Of a stretch of 64,000 nt of DNA, positions 8,414 to 18,069 are shown piece after piece. Under the pieces are notes generated by a model. The model was not told the DNA's origin and did no database searches. It saw only the letters and a list, made by a program, of their open reading frames with translations. This DNA comes from Flavisolibacter tropicus. Its GTDB lineage: Bacteria; Bacteroidota; Bacteroidia; Chitinophagales; Chitinophagaceae. Made by a program: the position numbers and the translations under genes. Where the stretch lies: assembly GCF_001644645.1 (NCBI RefSeq), contig NZ_CP011390.1, positions 558,001 to 622,000 on the forward strand, in the 5' to 3' direction. The first letter of the stretch is position 1, and each line of letters starts with the position of its first letter.

Positions 8414-9064
8414 ATGATAATAGCCATTTTAGGAACTGGCCGCATGGGTAAAGGGTTAGTAAAGACATTTTATCAGGCTTATCCGCAGGATGTTTTATTT
8501 AGTAGCAGGGACCAGCAACGTGCACAGGATGTACTAAGTGAATTAAAGCTTAACTGTACGGCAGTTGATATGGATGAAGCTTTGAAAGCCGATGTAATCA
8601 TTCCAACATTTTGGTTCCGCGATCTGATCCCTTGGGCAATAGCACATAAAGAACAACTGAAAGGAAAAATAGTCATTGATATTACTAATCCTTTCAATGA
8701 AGATTTTTCGGACTTCACCACGTCTTATGATACATCTTCGGCAGAAGAACTGCAAAAAGTGATTCCGGAAAGTGTAGTGGTTGGAGCTTTTAAAAACACG
8801 TTTTGGGTGGTGTTTGATGCACCTGTTTTACAAGGTATCAAAAGTGATGTTTTTGTAACCTCCCAAAGTGAAGCAGCACGTAAAACCATTATCGAACTGT
8901 TAAAGCTACTGCCATTCCGGGTGCTGGATGCAGGGTTGTTAAAAAACAACCGAACTATTGAACGCATGACCTTGCTTTCTTCTGAAATGGCGCGTAAAGC
9001 CGGTAGTCATCCCCGCATATCTTATAACTTATGGGGGCTAGAACACGAAGGCCTCACAAGTTAA
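8414..9064 (+). CDS. NAD(P)-binding oxidoreductase, F420/NADP reductase-like
   Basis: The protein begins with a Rossmann dinucleotide-binding motif, IIAILGTGRMGKG, and continues as a single-domain reductase of the NADPH-dependent F420 reductase type (VIIPTFWFRDLIPWA, then KIVIDITNPF near residue 90). Family members reduce diverse substrates or act as NADP-linked reductases; Bacteroidota are not known for F420, so the cofactor name should not be taken literally. It is divergent from an AraC regulator, suggesting inducible expression. Length 216 aa is normal. The substrate cannot be told from the sequence. Confidence 0.8.
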   Translation: MIIAILGTGRMGKGLVKTFYQAYPQDVLFSSRDQQRAQDVLSELKLNCTAVDMDEALKADVIIPTFWFRDLIPWAIAHKEQLKGKIVIDITNPFNEDFSDFTTSYDTSSAEELQKVIPESVVVGAFKNTFWVVFDAPVLQGIKSDVFVTSQSEAARKTIIELLKLLPFRVLDAGLLKNNRTIERMTLLSSEMARKAGSHPRISYNLWGLEHEGLTS

Positions 9065-9108
9065 TATGATGTCACTTTAGGTAAGAGTTGTTTTAAAAAA
9101 AAGGTCTA

Positions 9109-11172
9109 CTATTTCAGCCATTGAAATTGAAGTGATACATAATAGTTGCGGCCCGGTGCTGCGTTGTAATAACGGCCTCCAAAGGCGTTTACATCATTGC
9201 CTAAACTATAGGTTACATCCAAAAGATTATCAACTCCCACTACCAGTTTAAATGGCCAGCTTTTACCTAGCTTGTTTTGATATCCCACCTTTAACCCAAC
9301 CAGGTGAAAATCGTCTGCAAATGCTGTATTGGCATCGTTTAATGGTATGCGCGCATTAAAATAATAGGAGATACTAGCCAGCAACCCATTGTTGGCCGCC
9401 AGGTCAATTCCACTGCTGATGGTATGTGGCGGCACGCCTGGCAATTGGTTGTTGGAGAAATCGTTATCTACTTGCTTGAAGTCTTTATAATGGAAGTCGT
9501 GCCAGGTATAGCTTAGATAGGCTAAACTTCTTTTGAAAAAAGAGGAATGGTGAAATAAGGAATAGTTTACCTGTGCTTCGGCGCCATGCTGATCTGTTTT
9601 ACCAGCATTGATAAAGTAACTGCCGCCACCAGCTGTACGACGTTGTACAATGGTGTTTTTCAGGGAAAAGTAAAAAGTGTTGATGTCAAAAGACAGTTGT
9701 TTGAATTGACCTCTTAAACCGATGTCGTAGTTTGTTCCATCTTCTGCATTTAGTCCCAGATTGATCTCCCCACCTGTAGGAAAAAGTTCCTCGGTAGTAG
9801 GAGGAGAAAAGCCCTTTGATGCACTGGTGTAGGCTGTTATCTTGTTCCACTTTCTCATTAAAGCGATCCGTGGTGCCAGTTCATTATTGAACTTCTTAGT
9901 TTGCTCAGGCCAGGGAGAAGGATCAAATACACGGAAATGAACCACACGCTGGTTGGTGCTTACTCCTGCTGTTAGCAGCCAGTTATGAATGTTGAGCGAT
10001 GCCTGCGTGAAAATCATTGATTGCCGGTTGTCCACTTCATTATAGGATCGTAAAGTATCTGGTTGTCCTTGACGATTATCGTGGATCGAATAGGTCATCC
10101 AACCTTGTTGCCACTCGGCACCGGCATCAACAACCAGGGAACCAAAGGATAATGGATGCATCCATTTAAATAGGGTGCGACCTCCAAAATGCGGCTCTGC
10201 CGTACGTGAAAAGTTCTGAATTGTTGGATTACGTAGCTGTGAGTAAGCGCCGTAAAGCGTGGTTTTGTTTTGGACCGTTTGTGTTACCATTTGCTCGTAG
10301 GAAACACCTGCCAGAAATGTTCGTTGATGTACGCCAGCTTGAGCCTGTTCTGCGCCAGGAAAAACAGCATTGCCCGGTCTTGCCTGCCGGGGATTGGCTT
10401 TGTATTCTGCAAGCGTGAGTCCGCCCGGTGTTTCATACTCTAAGTCTCCATAAAGAACACTGGCCTGCAAATGGCGGTTGCTATCAATACTAACGGCACT
10501 GCTCCAGCTCAATACATCGCGTCGTAAGGCGCTATGCTTGCGGTAGCCTTCATTTTGTTGATGTTGGTAACTCAGTTTGCTAGTCCATTTGTCAGTACTC
10601 GTGGTAACTGCAGCATAAATATTATGAAGCTGGTAACTACCTGCGGTGTATTCAGCTGTAGCTCCTGAAGACTCATGATCACTTAAACTATTAATCAACA
10701 AGGCACCGCCTGTACCCGCGCCGTATAGGCTGCTGCTAGGGCCTTTAATAATTTCAATCGAGTTGAAGTTGTAGTAGCCCAACTGGTTCAGGTAGGTTTG
10801 ACCGCCCGGATCGGTATAGGGAATGTCGTTGTAATACACTTTGATATTTCTAACGCCAAAGGGTGCCCGTAATGAACTGCCACGGATATTAAAGCGATAG
10901 CTTCCGGGGGATCGTTCTTCCATGCGGACTCCCGGAACTGTATTTACCGCATTCACAACAGATGCTGTTCCAAACTGCTCTAAAGTTATTTTTCCAACAT
11001 AACCTATACTAGCCGGTACATCACGAAGCTTGCGGTTTTGCTCATATGCTTTTACGCGCACTTCTGAAAGTTGTACTTCTTGGGCGGTATCTGACGATTG
11101 TGCCAAAGCGCTTGAAGAAAGAAGGAGAGATGCAATAAAAAAACGATAGGGTTTAGTAATGAAGAACGACAT
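9109..11172 (-). CDS. TonB-dependent outer-membrane receptor
   Basis: A signal peptide (FFIASLLLSSSALAQ) is followed by a plug domain (VRVKAYEQNRKLRDVPASI, VPGVRMEERSPGSYRFNIRGSS, IEIIKGPSSSLYGAGTGGALLI at residues ~35-170). A barrel of about 500 residues with aromatic strand ends follows, closing with NYYVSLQFQWLK. It would import a ligand across the outer membrane using TonB energy. There is no N-terminal carboxypeptidase-like repeat domain, unlike SusC proteins, and no SusD partner, so a siderophore, haem, vitamin or metal chelate is more likely than a polysaccharide. It stands alone, with the small gene at 11249 divergent. The ligand is unknown. Confidence 0.9.
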   Translation of the reverse strand: MSFFITKPYRFFIASLLLSSSALAQSSDTAQEVQLSEVRVKAYEQNRKLRDVPASIGYVGKITLEQFGTASVVNAVNTVPGVRMEERSPGSYRFNIRGSSLRAPFGVRNIKVYYNDIPYTDPGGQTYLNQLGYYNFNSIEIIKGPSSSLYGAGTGGALLINSLSDHESSGATAEYTAGSYQLHNIYAAVTTSTDKWTSKLSYQHQQNEGYRKHSALRRDVLSWSSAVSIDSNRHLQASVLYGDLEYETPGGLTLAEYKANPRQARPGNAVFPGAEQAQAGVHQRTFLAGVSYEQMVTQTVQNKTTLYGAYSQLRNPTIQNFSRTAEPHFGGRTLFKWMHPLSFGSLVVDAGAEWQQGWMTYSIHDNRQGQPDTLRSYNEVDNRQSMIFTQASLNIHNWLLTAGVSTNQRVVHFRVFDPSPWPEQTKKFNNELAPRIALMRKWNKITAYTSASKGFSPPTTEELFPTGGEINLGLNAEDGTNYDIGLRGQFKQLSFDINTFYFSLKNTIVQRRTAGGGSYFINAGKTDQHGAEAQVNYSLFHHSSFFKRSLAYLSYTWHDFHYKDFKQVDNDFSNNQLPGVPPHTISSGIDLAANNGLLASISYYFNARIPLNDANTAFADDFHLVGLKVGYQNKLGKSWPFKLVVGVDNLLDVTYSLGNDVNAFGGRYYNAAPGRNYYVSLQFQWLK

Positions 11173-11248
11173 TGGATTAGAAATATAATGGCATAATAAC
11201 TGTAAAGAAAAAGATATAAACTTTTGTAAACATCAAAAATAGTATACT

Positions 11249-11464
11249 ATGCCAGGAAGAGGTGATAATAATAAAAAGGGAAGCTCTGGCAGAGGTTCCA
11301 GTAATCAAAGTAATCAACCATTTGTTGGACAAGAGAAAGTGCAAAAGTCTAACCATGGCAGAGAGCAAACGGGTGGACAGCGCTCACAACCAGCAACACG
11401 TCAGCAAGATCAGGACAGTAATCGAAATACCAGTACAGAAGGAAAGGAAGTAAGACGATCTTAA
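11249..11464 (+). CDS. Small hydrophilic Gly/Ser/Asn/Gln-rich protein
   Basis: This 71-residue protein starts MPGRGDNNKKGSSGRGSSN and remains rich in Gly, Ser, Asn, Gln, Arg and Lys, with almost no hydrophobic residues; it should be intrinsically disordered. A strong terminator directly follows its stop, as expected for a real short gene. Composition recalls small stress or desiccation proteins, but I recognise no family with certainty. It is divergent from the TonB receptor (76 bp apart). Confidence 0.6.
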   Translation: MPGRGDNNKKGSSGRGSSNQSNQPFVGQEKVQKSNHGREQTGGQRSQPATRQQDQDSNRNTSTEGKEVRRS

Positions 11465-11467
11465 AAG

Positions 11468-11495
11468 AAGAAGCCACCCTTTGAGGTGGCTTCTT
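11468..11495 (+). terminator. Intrinsic terminator after the small hydrophilic gene
   Basis: AAGAAGCCACC (11468-11478) pairs perfectly with GGTGGCTTCTT (11485-11495) around a CTTTGA loop, with a short T stretch inside the right arm. It separates the small gene from the phosphoesterase and shows that the apparent ATG at 11486, inside the right arm, is not the start of the next gene. Confidence 0.85.
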
Positions 11496-11509
11496 TGAAA
11501 GAAACAAGT

Positions 11510-12139
11510 ATGCTAACATTTGTTGCCATATCTGATACCCATGGCAGACATAAAGGTCTGCGCTTACCAAAGGGCGATGCTATTATACATGCCGGTGATG
11601 TTTCTTACAAAGGCGAGGAGGTAGAAGTAACTGACTTCTTGAATTGGTTTGCCGGCCTTCCTTATCGATACAAAATATTCACTGCTGGCAATCATGATTT
11701 CTTTTTTGAAAAAGCTAAACCCGTTGATGTGCAATCGCTCCTACCAACAGGCGTTATCTATTTGAATGATTCAGGTGTAGCGATTGAAAACCTTAACATA
11801 TGGGGGTCTGCAATTACGCCCTGGTTTTACGACTGGGCTTTTAACCGTAAGCGAGGAAGTGAAATTAATAAACACTGGAAGATGATTCCGTCGGATACCG
11901 ATATTCTGATTACCCATGGGCCTCCCTACGGCATTTTAGATGTCTTAGACAGTGAGAAGCACGTAGGTGATGTGGATCTATTGAAAAGGGTAAAAGAGAT
12001 CAAGCCAAAGGTGCATATATCCGGTCATATTCATGAAGCGTATGGGCGTAAAAAGATTGGCGACACCCTGTTTATTAATGCGTCGGTATTAAATGAATAT
12101 GATCAATTGGTGAATACAGCACAGATTTTTGAAATTTGA
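11510..12139 (+). CDS. Metallophosphoesterase (calcineurin-like)
   Basis: All dinuclear-metal motifs of the superfamily are present in order: VAISDTHGR near the start, IIHAGDVSY, TAGNHDFFFEK, ITHGPPYGILD, and HISGHIHEAYG near the end. Together they bind two metals and hydrolyse a phosphoester; the layout resembles MPPED-type phosphodiesterases. The start at 11510 gives MLTFVAISDTHG directly at the first motif; an in-frame ATG at 11486 lies within a terminator hairpin. The 209-aa protein has no signal peptide and is probably cytoplasmic. It converges on the ypdA-like gene. The substrate is unknown. Confidence 0.9.
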   Translation: MLTFVAISDTHGRHKGLRLPKGDAIIHAGDVSYKGEEVEVTDFLNWFAGLPYRYKIFTAGNHDFFFEKAKPVDVQSLLPTGVIYLNDSGVAIENLNIWGSAITPWFYDWAFNRKRGSEINKHWKMIPSDTDILITHGPPYGILDVLDSEKHVGDVDLLKRVKEIKPKVHISGHIHEAYGRKKIGDTLFINASVLNEYDQLVNTAQIFEI

Positions 12140-12181
12140 AGTTTGAAAAGCCAATATCCAAATTCCAATTAAGGATCCCGA

Positions 12182-13204
12182 TTAACGATTAACGATTCCC
12201 GGCTTAACACTTTTCTCCTTTATATGCTGAATAATCTTATCCGCATGCTCACGGGAGTTCTCAATAAATAAACGGTGTGTATTCATGCCGCCACAGATCA
12301 CGCCGGCCAGGTAAATGTTGGGCTGGTTCGATTCGTGTGTGTCATCATTAAAATGGGGTTTACATACTTCGTCTTCTGAAAGCTCGATGCCCAGGCTTTT
12401 CAAAAACGGCAGGTTAGGTTGGTAGCCAGTCATGGCTAACACCCAATCGTTTTCAATGCTTACAATGCCTTCTGGTGTATTAATAAGTACTTCATTTTCT
12501 TTAATTGAATGGATGGAGGCGTTGAAAAACGCTTGTATAGATCCTTCCTTAATACGGTTTTCAATATCTGGGCGAACCCAGTATTTTACACGAGAGCCAA
12601 TCTCAGGGCCTCTAACTATCATGGTAACTTCTGCACCTTTACGCCATGTTTCCAGTGCAGCATCTACAGCCGAGTTGCTGGCACCTACAACAATCACTTT
12701 CTGAAAGGCATAGAAATGGGGATCGTCATAGTAGTGCTTTACTTTAGGAAGTTCCTCACCAGGTACATTCAGCATGTAGGGGATATCATAAAAGCCTGTA
12801 GCGATGATGATGTTGTCGGCAATATAGTTGTGTTTATTGGTGGTTACTTTATAGCTAACGTCACTGTTTGTATTTTGAGCAGTGTGCTTTTCAACGCTTT
12901 TCACTTCTTCAAATAAGTGGATCTTGACATGGTTATCCTTGGTTACTCTGCGGTAATATTCTAAAGCCTCACTTCTGGTTGGCTTGGGACTGTTGGATAC
13001 AAAGGGTACTCCACCAATCTCCAGCCGCTCAGAGGTAGAAAAGAACGTCATGTTTACCGGGTAATTGAAAAGCGAGTTCACCAATGTTCCTTTTTCTAAA
13101 ATCAAATAGCCTATACCAGCCTTTTGTGCTGCTAAGGCACAGGTTATTCCTATTGGGCCACCACCAATAATAATGAGTGGGTAATACTGTGTACTGTTAT
13201 CCAT
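12182..13204 (-). CDS. YpdA-family FAD/NAD(P)-dependent reductase (putative bacillithiol disulfide reductase)
   Basis: The protein opens with a dinucleotide-binding motif (LIIIGGGPIGITCALAAQ) and has FFSTSERLEIGG, a second nucleotide-binding motif (VIVVGASNSAVDAAL near residue 175) and a late LAMTGYQPN/IYLAGVICGG FAD segment. This matches the YpdA family, which reduces oxidised bacillithiol (BSSB) with NADPH in low-molecular-weight-thiol recycling. It lacks the CxxC active site of thioredoxin reductases, as expected. The last codons (GIVNR) fall within a short ATTAACG tandem repeat at the gene's 3' end. Bacillithiol synthesis genes are not in this window. Confidence 0.85.
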   Translation of the reverse strand: MDNSTQYYPLIIIGGGPIGITCALAAQKAGIGYLILEKGTLVNSLFNYPVNMTFFSTSERLEIGGVPFVSNSPKPTRSEALEYYRRVTKDNHVKIHLFEEVKSVEKHTAQNTNSDVSYKVTTNKHNYIADNIIIATGFYDIPYMLNVPGEELPKVKHYYDDPHFYAFQKVIVVGASNSAVDAALETWRKGAEVTMIVRGPEIGSRVKYWVRPDIENRIKEGSIQAFFNASIHSIKENEVLINTPEGIVSIENDWVLAMTGYQPNLPFLKSLGIELSEDEVCKPHFNDDTHESNQPNIYLAGVICGGMNTHRLFIENSREHADKIIQHIKEKSVKPGIVNR

Positions 13205-13298
13205 GCAATTGTGTTTCTTAAATCCTTTGATTAAAAGGGAAAAATATAATGCCTATCTTATACAGTTCTGCTTAAATTTTGGTAAATTAATAAGTAGA

Positions 13299-14570
13299 AT
13301 GAATATAAGAGTCATTTTATATTTTCTCTTATTCATTACACTTCCAGTGTTACTACCGGCACAAAAAGTATTATCCATAACTATCGATGGTGCCATTAAC
13401 CCAGCTATAGCAAGCTTTATTGAACGGGGTATTCATAAGGCTAAGCAATCCAATGCAGCGTGCCTGATTATAAAATTAAATACGCCTGGTGGGCTTCTTA
13501 AATCTACACGTACTATTGTAGGCGATATATTGGATGCACCCATTCCTGTTGTGGTATATGTTTCTCCCAATGGAGCACAAGCTGGCTCAGCTGGTGTATT
13601 TATTACCATGGCAGCGCATGTTGCGGCTATGGCGCCGGGTACTAACATTGGAGCGGCGCATCCAGTAAGCTCTCAAGGTGGTATTGCTGATACTACTATG
13701 AATAAAAAAGTAACGAATGATGCGCTTGCGTTTATGCGCATTATTGCAGAAAAACGAGGGCGTAATAAAGAGTGGGCAGAACAAGCCGTAAGTAATAGCG
13801 TATCCATAACCAGTACAGAAGCCTTGCAATTGAAGGTTGTTGATCTTATAGCCAATAATACAAGAGAGTTACTAACAAAGCTAGATGGTAAGACCGTTGA
13901 ACTTTCTGGAGGCTTAACAACACTTCATACCAAGAATGGTGAAATAGAAGAGCTGGAAATGAGCTTTGCCGAAAAGGTGCTCCATATTATTAGTGATCCT
14001 AACCTGGCCTACATCCTGTTAATGCTGGGCTTTTACGGCCTTTTATTTGAAATATACAGTCCAGGTGCTATTGTTCCAGGTATAATAGGCGTAATTGGAC
14101 TTGTTCTAGGGCTTTACTCATTGAATACGCTACCTGTTAATTATGCTGGACTGGCATTGATCATTTTCGGTATCATCTTATTCTTATTGGAAATAAAGGT
14201 GACGAGCTATGGTTTGTTAACCATAGGAGGTATTCTTTCCTTATTCCTAGGCTCCTTAATGCTCATTCGAACAGATTCATTACTACAGATCTCACGCGGT
14301 CTTATCATTGGTTTTACAATAGTAAGTGCGCTATTCTTTCTGCTGATCATTGGTGCTGGTATTCGAGCACAAAGGCGTCGACCGATTACAGGTATTGAAG
14401 GGTTTATTGGAGCCACTGGTGTTACTCTTGAAGACCTTGATCCGAACGGCAGCGTAAAGGTTAATGGCGAGATCTGGCAGGCCGAATCGCTTTCTGGTAA
14501 AATTGAAAAAGGTGAGCGGGTGAGTGTAAAGTCTTTAAAAGACTTCAAAGCAATTGTTGAACGTATCTAA
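13299..14570 (+). CDS. NfeD-family membrane serine protease (ClpP-class, nodulation-efficiency-like)
   Basis: A signal sequence ([18 protein letters not shown]) precedes a ClpP/crotonase-fold protease domain with LNTPGGLL, the catalytic serine region [15 protein letters not shown], and GAAHPVS. About four transmembrane segments (residues ~240-360) and a C-terminal OB-like NfeD domain ([23 protein letters not shown]) follow. Family members cleave the C-terminal tail of stomatin-like partners. The slipin gene begins 17 bp downstream, the classic NfeD-stomatin operon. I use the ATG at 13299 because the open frame from 13203 would put 32 extra residues before the signal sequence and overlap the divergent ypdA-like gene. 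Confidence 0.92.
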   Translation: MNIRVILYFLLFITLPVLLPAQKVLSITIDGAINPAIASFIERGIHKAKQSNAACLIIKLNTPGGLLKSTRTIVGDILDAPIPVVVYVSPNGAQAGSAGVFITMAAHVAAMAPGTNIGAAHPVSSQGGIADTTMNKKVTNDALAFMRIIAEKRGRNKEWAEQAVSNSVSITSTEALQLKVVDLIANNTRELLTKLDGKTVELSGGLTTLHTKNGEIEELEMSFAEKVLHIISDPNLAYILLMLGFYGLLFEIYSPGAIVPGIIGVIGLVLGLYSLNTLPVNYAGLALIIFGIILFLLEIKVTSYGLLTIGGILSLFLGSLMLIRTDSLLQISRGLIIGFTIVSALFFLLIIGAGIRAQRRRPITGIEGFIGATGVTLEDLDPNGSVKVNGEIWQAESLSGKIEKGERVSVKSLKDFKAIVERI

Positions 14571-14587
14571 ATTCTAAATACTTCTAT

Positions 14588-15367
14588 ATGGTACCATTTC
14601 AATCTACCATTATAATTGTTATTGTTTTTATCATTATCCTGTTTAGTTCTGCCGTTCGCATTCTTCGGGAATATGAAAGAGGTGTGGTGTTTCGGTTAGG
14701 CCGACTTGTTGGTGGTGATGGCGTTCGTGGCCCAGGCTTGATTCTTCTGATTCCATTTATTGATAAAATGGTAAAAGTTAGTTTACGTACTGTAGTGTTG
14801 GACGTACCACCACAGGATGTGATCACACAAGACAACGTGTCTATAAAAGTAAATGCGGTGGTTTACTTCCGGGTAATGGAGCCACAGAAAGCAATTGTGC
14901 AGGTAGAGAACTATTTATTAGCTACTTCACAGCTTTCCCAAACCACATTACGTAGTGTATTAGGGCAATCGGAACTGGACGATATCCTTTCACAAAGAGA
15001 GAAAATCAATCACCGGCTGCAACAAATTATCGATGCCCAAACCGGTCCATGGGGTGTAAAGGTTACTAACGTAGAGGTTAAACAGATAGACCTGCCACAG
15101 GAAATGCAACGCGCCATGGCAAGGCAAGCGGAAGCGGAGCGGGAGAGACGCTCTAAAGTAATATCTGCTGAAGGTGAGTTCCAAGCCTCACAGCGATTAG
15201 CGGATGCTGCGCAAATTCTGGCCAATCAGCCTAGTGCGCTAACATTACGTTACTTGCAAACGTTGGTGGAAATATCCTCAGAACATAACACCACTACCAT
15301 ATTCCCTGTACCAATAGATATAATGAAGCCCTTCCTGAATAGGGAGGGCCAAAACAGTAATACCTAA
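14588..15367 (+). CDS. Slipin (stomatin/SPFH-family membrane protein)
   Basis: One N-terminal membrane segment (residues ~7-23) is followed by an SPFH domain: [56 protein letters not shown] charged coiled-coil region ([22 protein letters not shown]) and a short tail complete the protein. Slipins oligomerise at the membrane and organise lipid microdomains; the NfeD protease encoded just upstream is the known partner class. Length 259 aa is typical. Confidence 0.92.
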   Translation: MVPFQSTIIIVIVFIIILFSSAVRILREYERGVVFRLGRLVGGDGVRGPGLILLIPFIDKMVKVSLRTVVLDVPPQDVITQDNVSIKVNAVVYFRVMEPQKAIVQVENYLLATSQLSQTTLRSVLGQSELDDILSQREKINHRLQQIIDAQTGPWGVKVTNVEVKQIDLPQEMQRAMARQAEAERERRSKVISAEGEFQASQRLADAAQILANQPSALTLRYLQTLVEISSEHNTTTIFPVPIDIMKPFLNREGQNSNT

Positions 15368-15380
15368 CAATGTAGAAGTA

Positions 15381-16625
15381 TTATGAGCTTTTCTTTTGAG
15401 CGGCTAAAACCAGTTTAACCAAATTATCTATAGCATTGTTTTCAATCCAGCGAACCACCATAACCAGGTCATGTTCTGGGTCCACATAAATAATATTGGT
15501 ACCATTACCTACATGTACAAAGGCTGAGGCCGGTGCACTAGGCAAATACTTCTTGTCTGTATTCAGGAAGTAATTCATATAGCCATAGGTAGGTTGGGCA
15601 GATGTAGGAGTAAGAGATCGGTTGATCCAATTGGTTGAGATCAATTGCTGTCCATTCCAGTTTCCTTTATGCAAAGACAGTAAACCAAAGCGAGCCATGT
15701 CATAGGCATTAATGAACATGCCACCACCCCAGTGACCACCACCACTGGCCGATTGCACCGGTTGGCCGTCTAGTACAATCCAGGCATTTCTATAACTGGT
15801 CCAGCGCCAGGTGGAAGAAGCGCCTATTGGGTCCATGATATACTCTTTTAGTACTTGCGGTAACGGGTGGCGCCAAACGCTGGTGGCGGCTAATGCCAAA
15901 GCGTTTACCCGCACATCATTATACTCGTATACGGTACCGGGTTCATTGCGTTTGCGGTTCAGCCAGTTACTGGCATTGGCATCTGGCCGATCGGCCCACT
16001 CAGGCTTTCCCCACAATGTTCCTTCCCAATCGCTGGTCTGGCGTAGCATAACGTCCCAGGTTAGCCGACGATTGTGCTCGGTGGCAAACGGATATAATAA
16101 TTGTGGTTGGCCAAGATCAGCGGCAGTACGTTGCCCACCTGCCGGATCATAGCGCTCTATAGGTGGTACATACTTGGCTACTGTATCATCTGCGCTTTTG
16201 ATCAATCCTTTATCCACTGCCAGTCCCACTACCGTACTTAAAAAGCTTTTGGTTACACTAAAAGTCATATCTACACGGTTGGGCTCTCCCCATTCCGCAA
16301 TAATGTAACCTTTATGAATGATTATACCCGTAGCATCACCCCGTACGGCAAAAGGTCCTACACCATCACCAAAGGGCTCTTTCCCAAAGGTCATGGCATG
16401 GGCTATTTCCAGGTCACGGGGATTCTTGCTTTCTTTCTCCTGGGCAAAGTGTATAGCCTGGCTTAATAGGGCAGTATCAAAACCGGCGGTTTGGGGCGAT
16501 TGATGAGTCCAGTTGTTTTTGCTGGGAAAATACGATGGGCTTTCTTTTTTGACTCGGTTGGCGGGTTGAGCAACGGCTAACACTGAAATGCCCAATCCCA
16601 AGGTCATCATTAGGGGCGTTCGCAT
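15381..16625 (-). CDS. Exported beta-lactamase-fold serine hydrolase (class C-like)
   Basis: A signal peptide (LMMTLGLGISVLAVAQ) precedes a beta-lactamase/esterase domain. The SxxK motif is in DMTFSVTKSFLSTVVG (residues ~120-135), a YxN-like motif is in VYEYNDVRVNAL, and a late HVGNGTN segment sits where the KTG box normally is. Such enzymes are often D-amino-acid peptidases or esterases acting in the periplasm rather than true beta-lactamases. GHWGGGMFINAYDMARFGLL is typical of the family. It converges on the slipin gene and is divergent from the thiolase. Confidence 0.85.
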   Translation of the reverse strand: MRTPLMMTLGLGISVLAVAQPANRVKKESPSYFPSKNNWTHQSPQTAGFDTALLSQAIHFAQEKESKNPRDLEIAHAMTFGKEPFGDGVGPFAVRGDATGIIIHKGYIIAEWGEPNRVDMTFSVTKSFLSTVVGLAVDKGLIKSADDTVAKYVPPIERYDPAGGQRTAADLGQPQLLYPFATEHNRRLTWDVMLRQTSDWEGTLWGKPEWADRPDANASNWLNRKRNEPGTVYEYNDVRVNALALAATSVWRHPLPQVLKEYIMDPIGASSTWRWTSYRNAWIVLDGQPVQSASGGGHWGGGMFINAYDMARFGLLSLHKGNWNGQQLISTNWINRSLTPTSAQPTYGYMNYFLNTDKKYLPSAPASAFVHVGNGTNIIYVDPEHDLVMVVRWIENNAIDNLVKLVLAAQKKSS

Positions 16626-16686
16626 CAGCTAAAGATATTCAACTCTTAGAAGCTGTTTAAGATATTAACTTAAAAGTTAGCTGGAA

Positions 16687-16747
16687 GAATGCCACGGTTA
16701 TTCGCTGCCTCTACAGGCTATTAAAACCCGTTGCAACCGTGGCATTC
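16687..16747. promoter_or_regulatory. Perfect 13-bp inverted repeat between hydrolase and thiolase genes
   Basis: GAATGCCACGGTT (16687-16699) is exactly complementary to AACCGTGGCATTC (16735-16747). The 35 bases between contain a smaller GCCT/AGGC hairpin. There is no adjacent U-run, and it lies upstream of both flanking genes, so it is not an obvious terminator. It could be a long hairpin in a leader transcript, an operator, or a small mobile-repeat remnant. Confidence 0.6.
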
Positions 16748-16781
16748 CTTTCTCCGCTTTATTTATGACCTATATTCAGCT

Positions 16782-16789
16782 TATCTTTG
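16782..16789 (+). promoter_or_regulatory. Candidate -7 promoter element TATCTTTG
   Basis: TATCTTTG fits the Bacteroidota TAnnTTTG -7 consensus and ends 18 bp before the chosen thiolase ATG. No clear TTG -33 element is visible at the usual distance, so this is tentative. Confidence 0.4.
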
Positions 16790-16807
16790 GCTCGCAAAAA
16801 AAGCTAT

Positions 16808-17986
16808 ATGAGTAAAGTCGTTTATATCGTTTCTGCTGTTCGTACACCTATGGGCTCATTTGGTGGTGCATTAAAAGATGTACCAGCGCCACAACTAGGT
16901 GCTACAGCTATTAAAGCAGCTGTTGAAAGAGCTGGTATCCAGCCTGATCAGGTGGATGAAGTATTGATGGGTTGCGTAATCCAGGCCGGTTTAGGCCAGG
17001 CACCTGCCCGCCAAGCCGCTAAAGCGGCGGGTCTTCCCGATAAAGTTATTTGTACTACCATTAATAAAGTTTGCGCCAGTGGTATGAAAGCCATTGCACA
17101 AGGTGCTCAAAGCATTCTGCTTGGAGATGCTGATGTGGTAGTTGCCGGGGGTATGGAGAATATGAGTAGTGTGCCTTTCTACGTAGACAGCTTACGTTGG
17201 GGTAACAAATACGGTACAACCAGCCTGGTTGATGGTCTGCAAAAAGATGGATTGACCGACTGTTATAACAATTTCGCCATGGGTTGTGCTGCTGATATCT
17301 GTGCTACTGAAAACCAGATCAGCCGTGAAGACCAGGATGCATTTGCAATAGAAAGCTATAAGCGTAGCCAATTGGCATGGGAGAGTGGTAAGTTTAAAGA
17401 TGAGGTGGTGCCAGTAACCATTGCATCTAGAAAAGGAGAAGTGATAGTGGATAAAGACGAAGAACCCTGGAGCGTGAAGTTTGATAAGATCGCTTCTTTA
17501 AAACCTGCTTTTGGAAAAGAAGGTACCGTTACAGCGGCTAATGCCAGCACAATGAACGACGGGGCTGCTGCCGTAGTTTTAATGAGTAAGGAAAAGGCTG
17601 AAGAGCTGGGTATACAACCAATTGCTATCATCCGCGGTTATGCAGATGCTGAGCAAGACCCTGTTCAGTTCACAACTACTCCAAGTATTGCAGTTCCTAA
17701 AGCGGTTAAACGTGCCGGTTTAGAAATGAGCGATATTGACTTTGTAGAATTGAACGAGGCATTTAGCGTTGTTGGTATTGTTAATACAAAGATGATGAAC
17801 TTGGATCCTGCTAATGTGAATGTAAACGGCGGTGCTGTTTCATTAGGACACCCATTAGGTTGCAGTGGTGCGCGAATTGTAGTAACCTTGTTGAATGTTT
17901 TAAGACAAAGAGGCGGAAAGGTTGGTGCAGCAGGTATTTGTAACGGTGGCGGCGGTGCTAGCGCTATGGTGGTTGAATTAGTGTAA
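16808..17986 (+). CDS. Acetyl-CoA C-acetyltransferase (thiolase)
   Basis: This thiolase condenses or cleaves acetoacetyl-CoA in beta-oxidation, ketone-body or polyhydroxyalkanoate metabolism. Visible signatures are the nucleophile C89 in INKVCASGMKAI, GGMENMS, the catalytic His in GGAVSLGHPLGCSGARIV, and the C-terminal CNGGGGAS. The ATG at 16808 gives MSKVVYIVSAVRTPMG, the usual N-terminus; a TTG at 16787 in the same frame would overlap the promoter candidate. The length of 392 aa is standard. It is monocistronic with a strong terminator after it, so the pathway cannot be pinned down from neighbours. Confidence 0.93.
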   Translation: MSKVVYIVSAVRTPMGSFGGALKDVPAPQLGATAIKAAVERAGIQPDQVDEVLMGCVIQAGLGQAPARQAAKAAGLPDKVICTTINKVCASGMKAIAQGAQSILLGDADVVVAGGMENMSSVPFYVDSLRWGNKYGTTSLVDGLQKDGLTDCYNNFAMGCAADICATENQISREDQDAFAIESYKRSQLAWESGKFKDEVVPVTIASRKGEVIVDKDEEPWSVKFDKIASLKPAFGKEGTVTAANASTMNDGAAAVVLMSKEKAEELGIQPIAIIRGYADAEQDPVQFTTTPSIAVPKAVKRAGLEMSDIDFVELNEAFSVVGIVNTKMMNLDPANVNVNGGAVSLGHPLGCSGARIVVTLLNVLRQRGGKVGAAGICNGGGGASAMVVELV

Positions 17987-18007
17987 TAAAGAAATTGAGT
18001 ATAGTAA

Positions 18008-18036
18008 GGGCCACCATTTTGAGTGGCCCTTTTTTT
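18008..18036 (+). terminator. Intrinsic terminator after the thiolase gene
   Basis: GGGCCAC (18008-18014) pairs with GTGGCCC (18023-18029), followed by seven T residues at 18030-18036. Confidence 0.92.
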
Positions 18037-18069
18037 ATAGGTAATCGGTTCTTAAAATAGCTCAACACA

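Noticed and set aside
11486..11509. ATG 24 bases before the phosphoesterase start
   Set aside because: It lies inside the right arm of the terminator of the previous gene.
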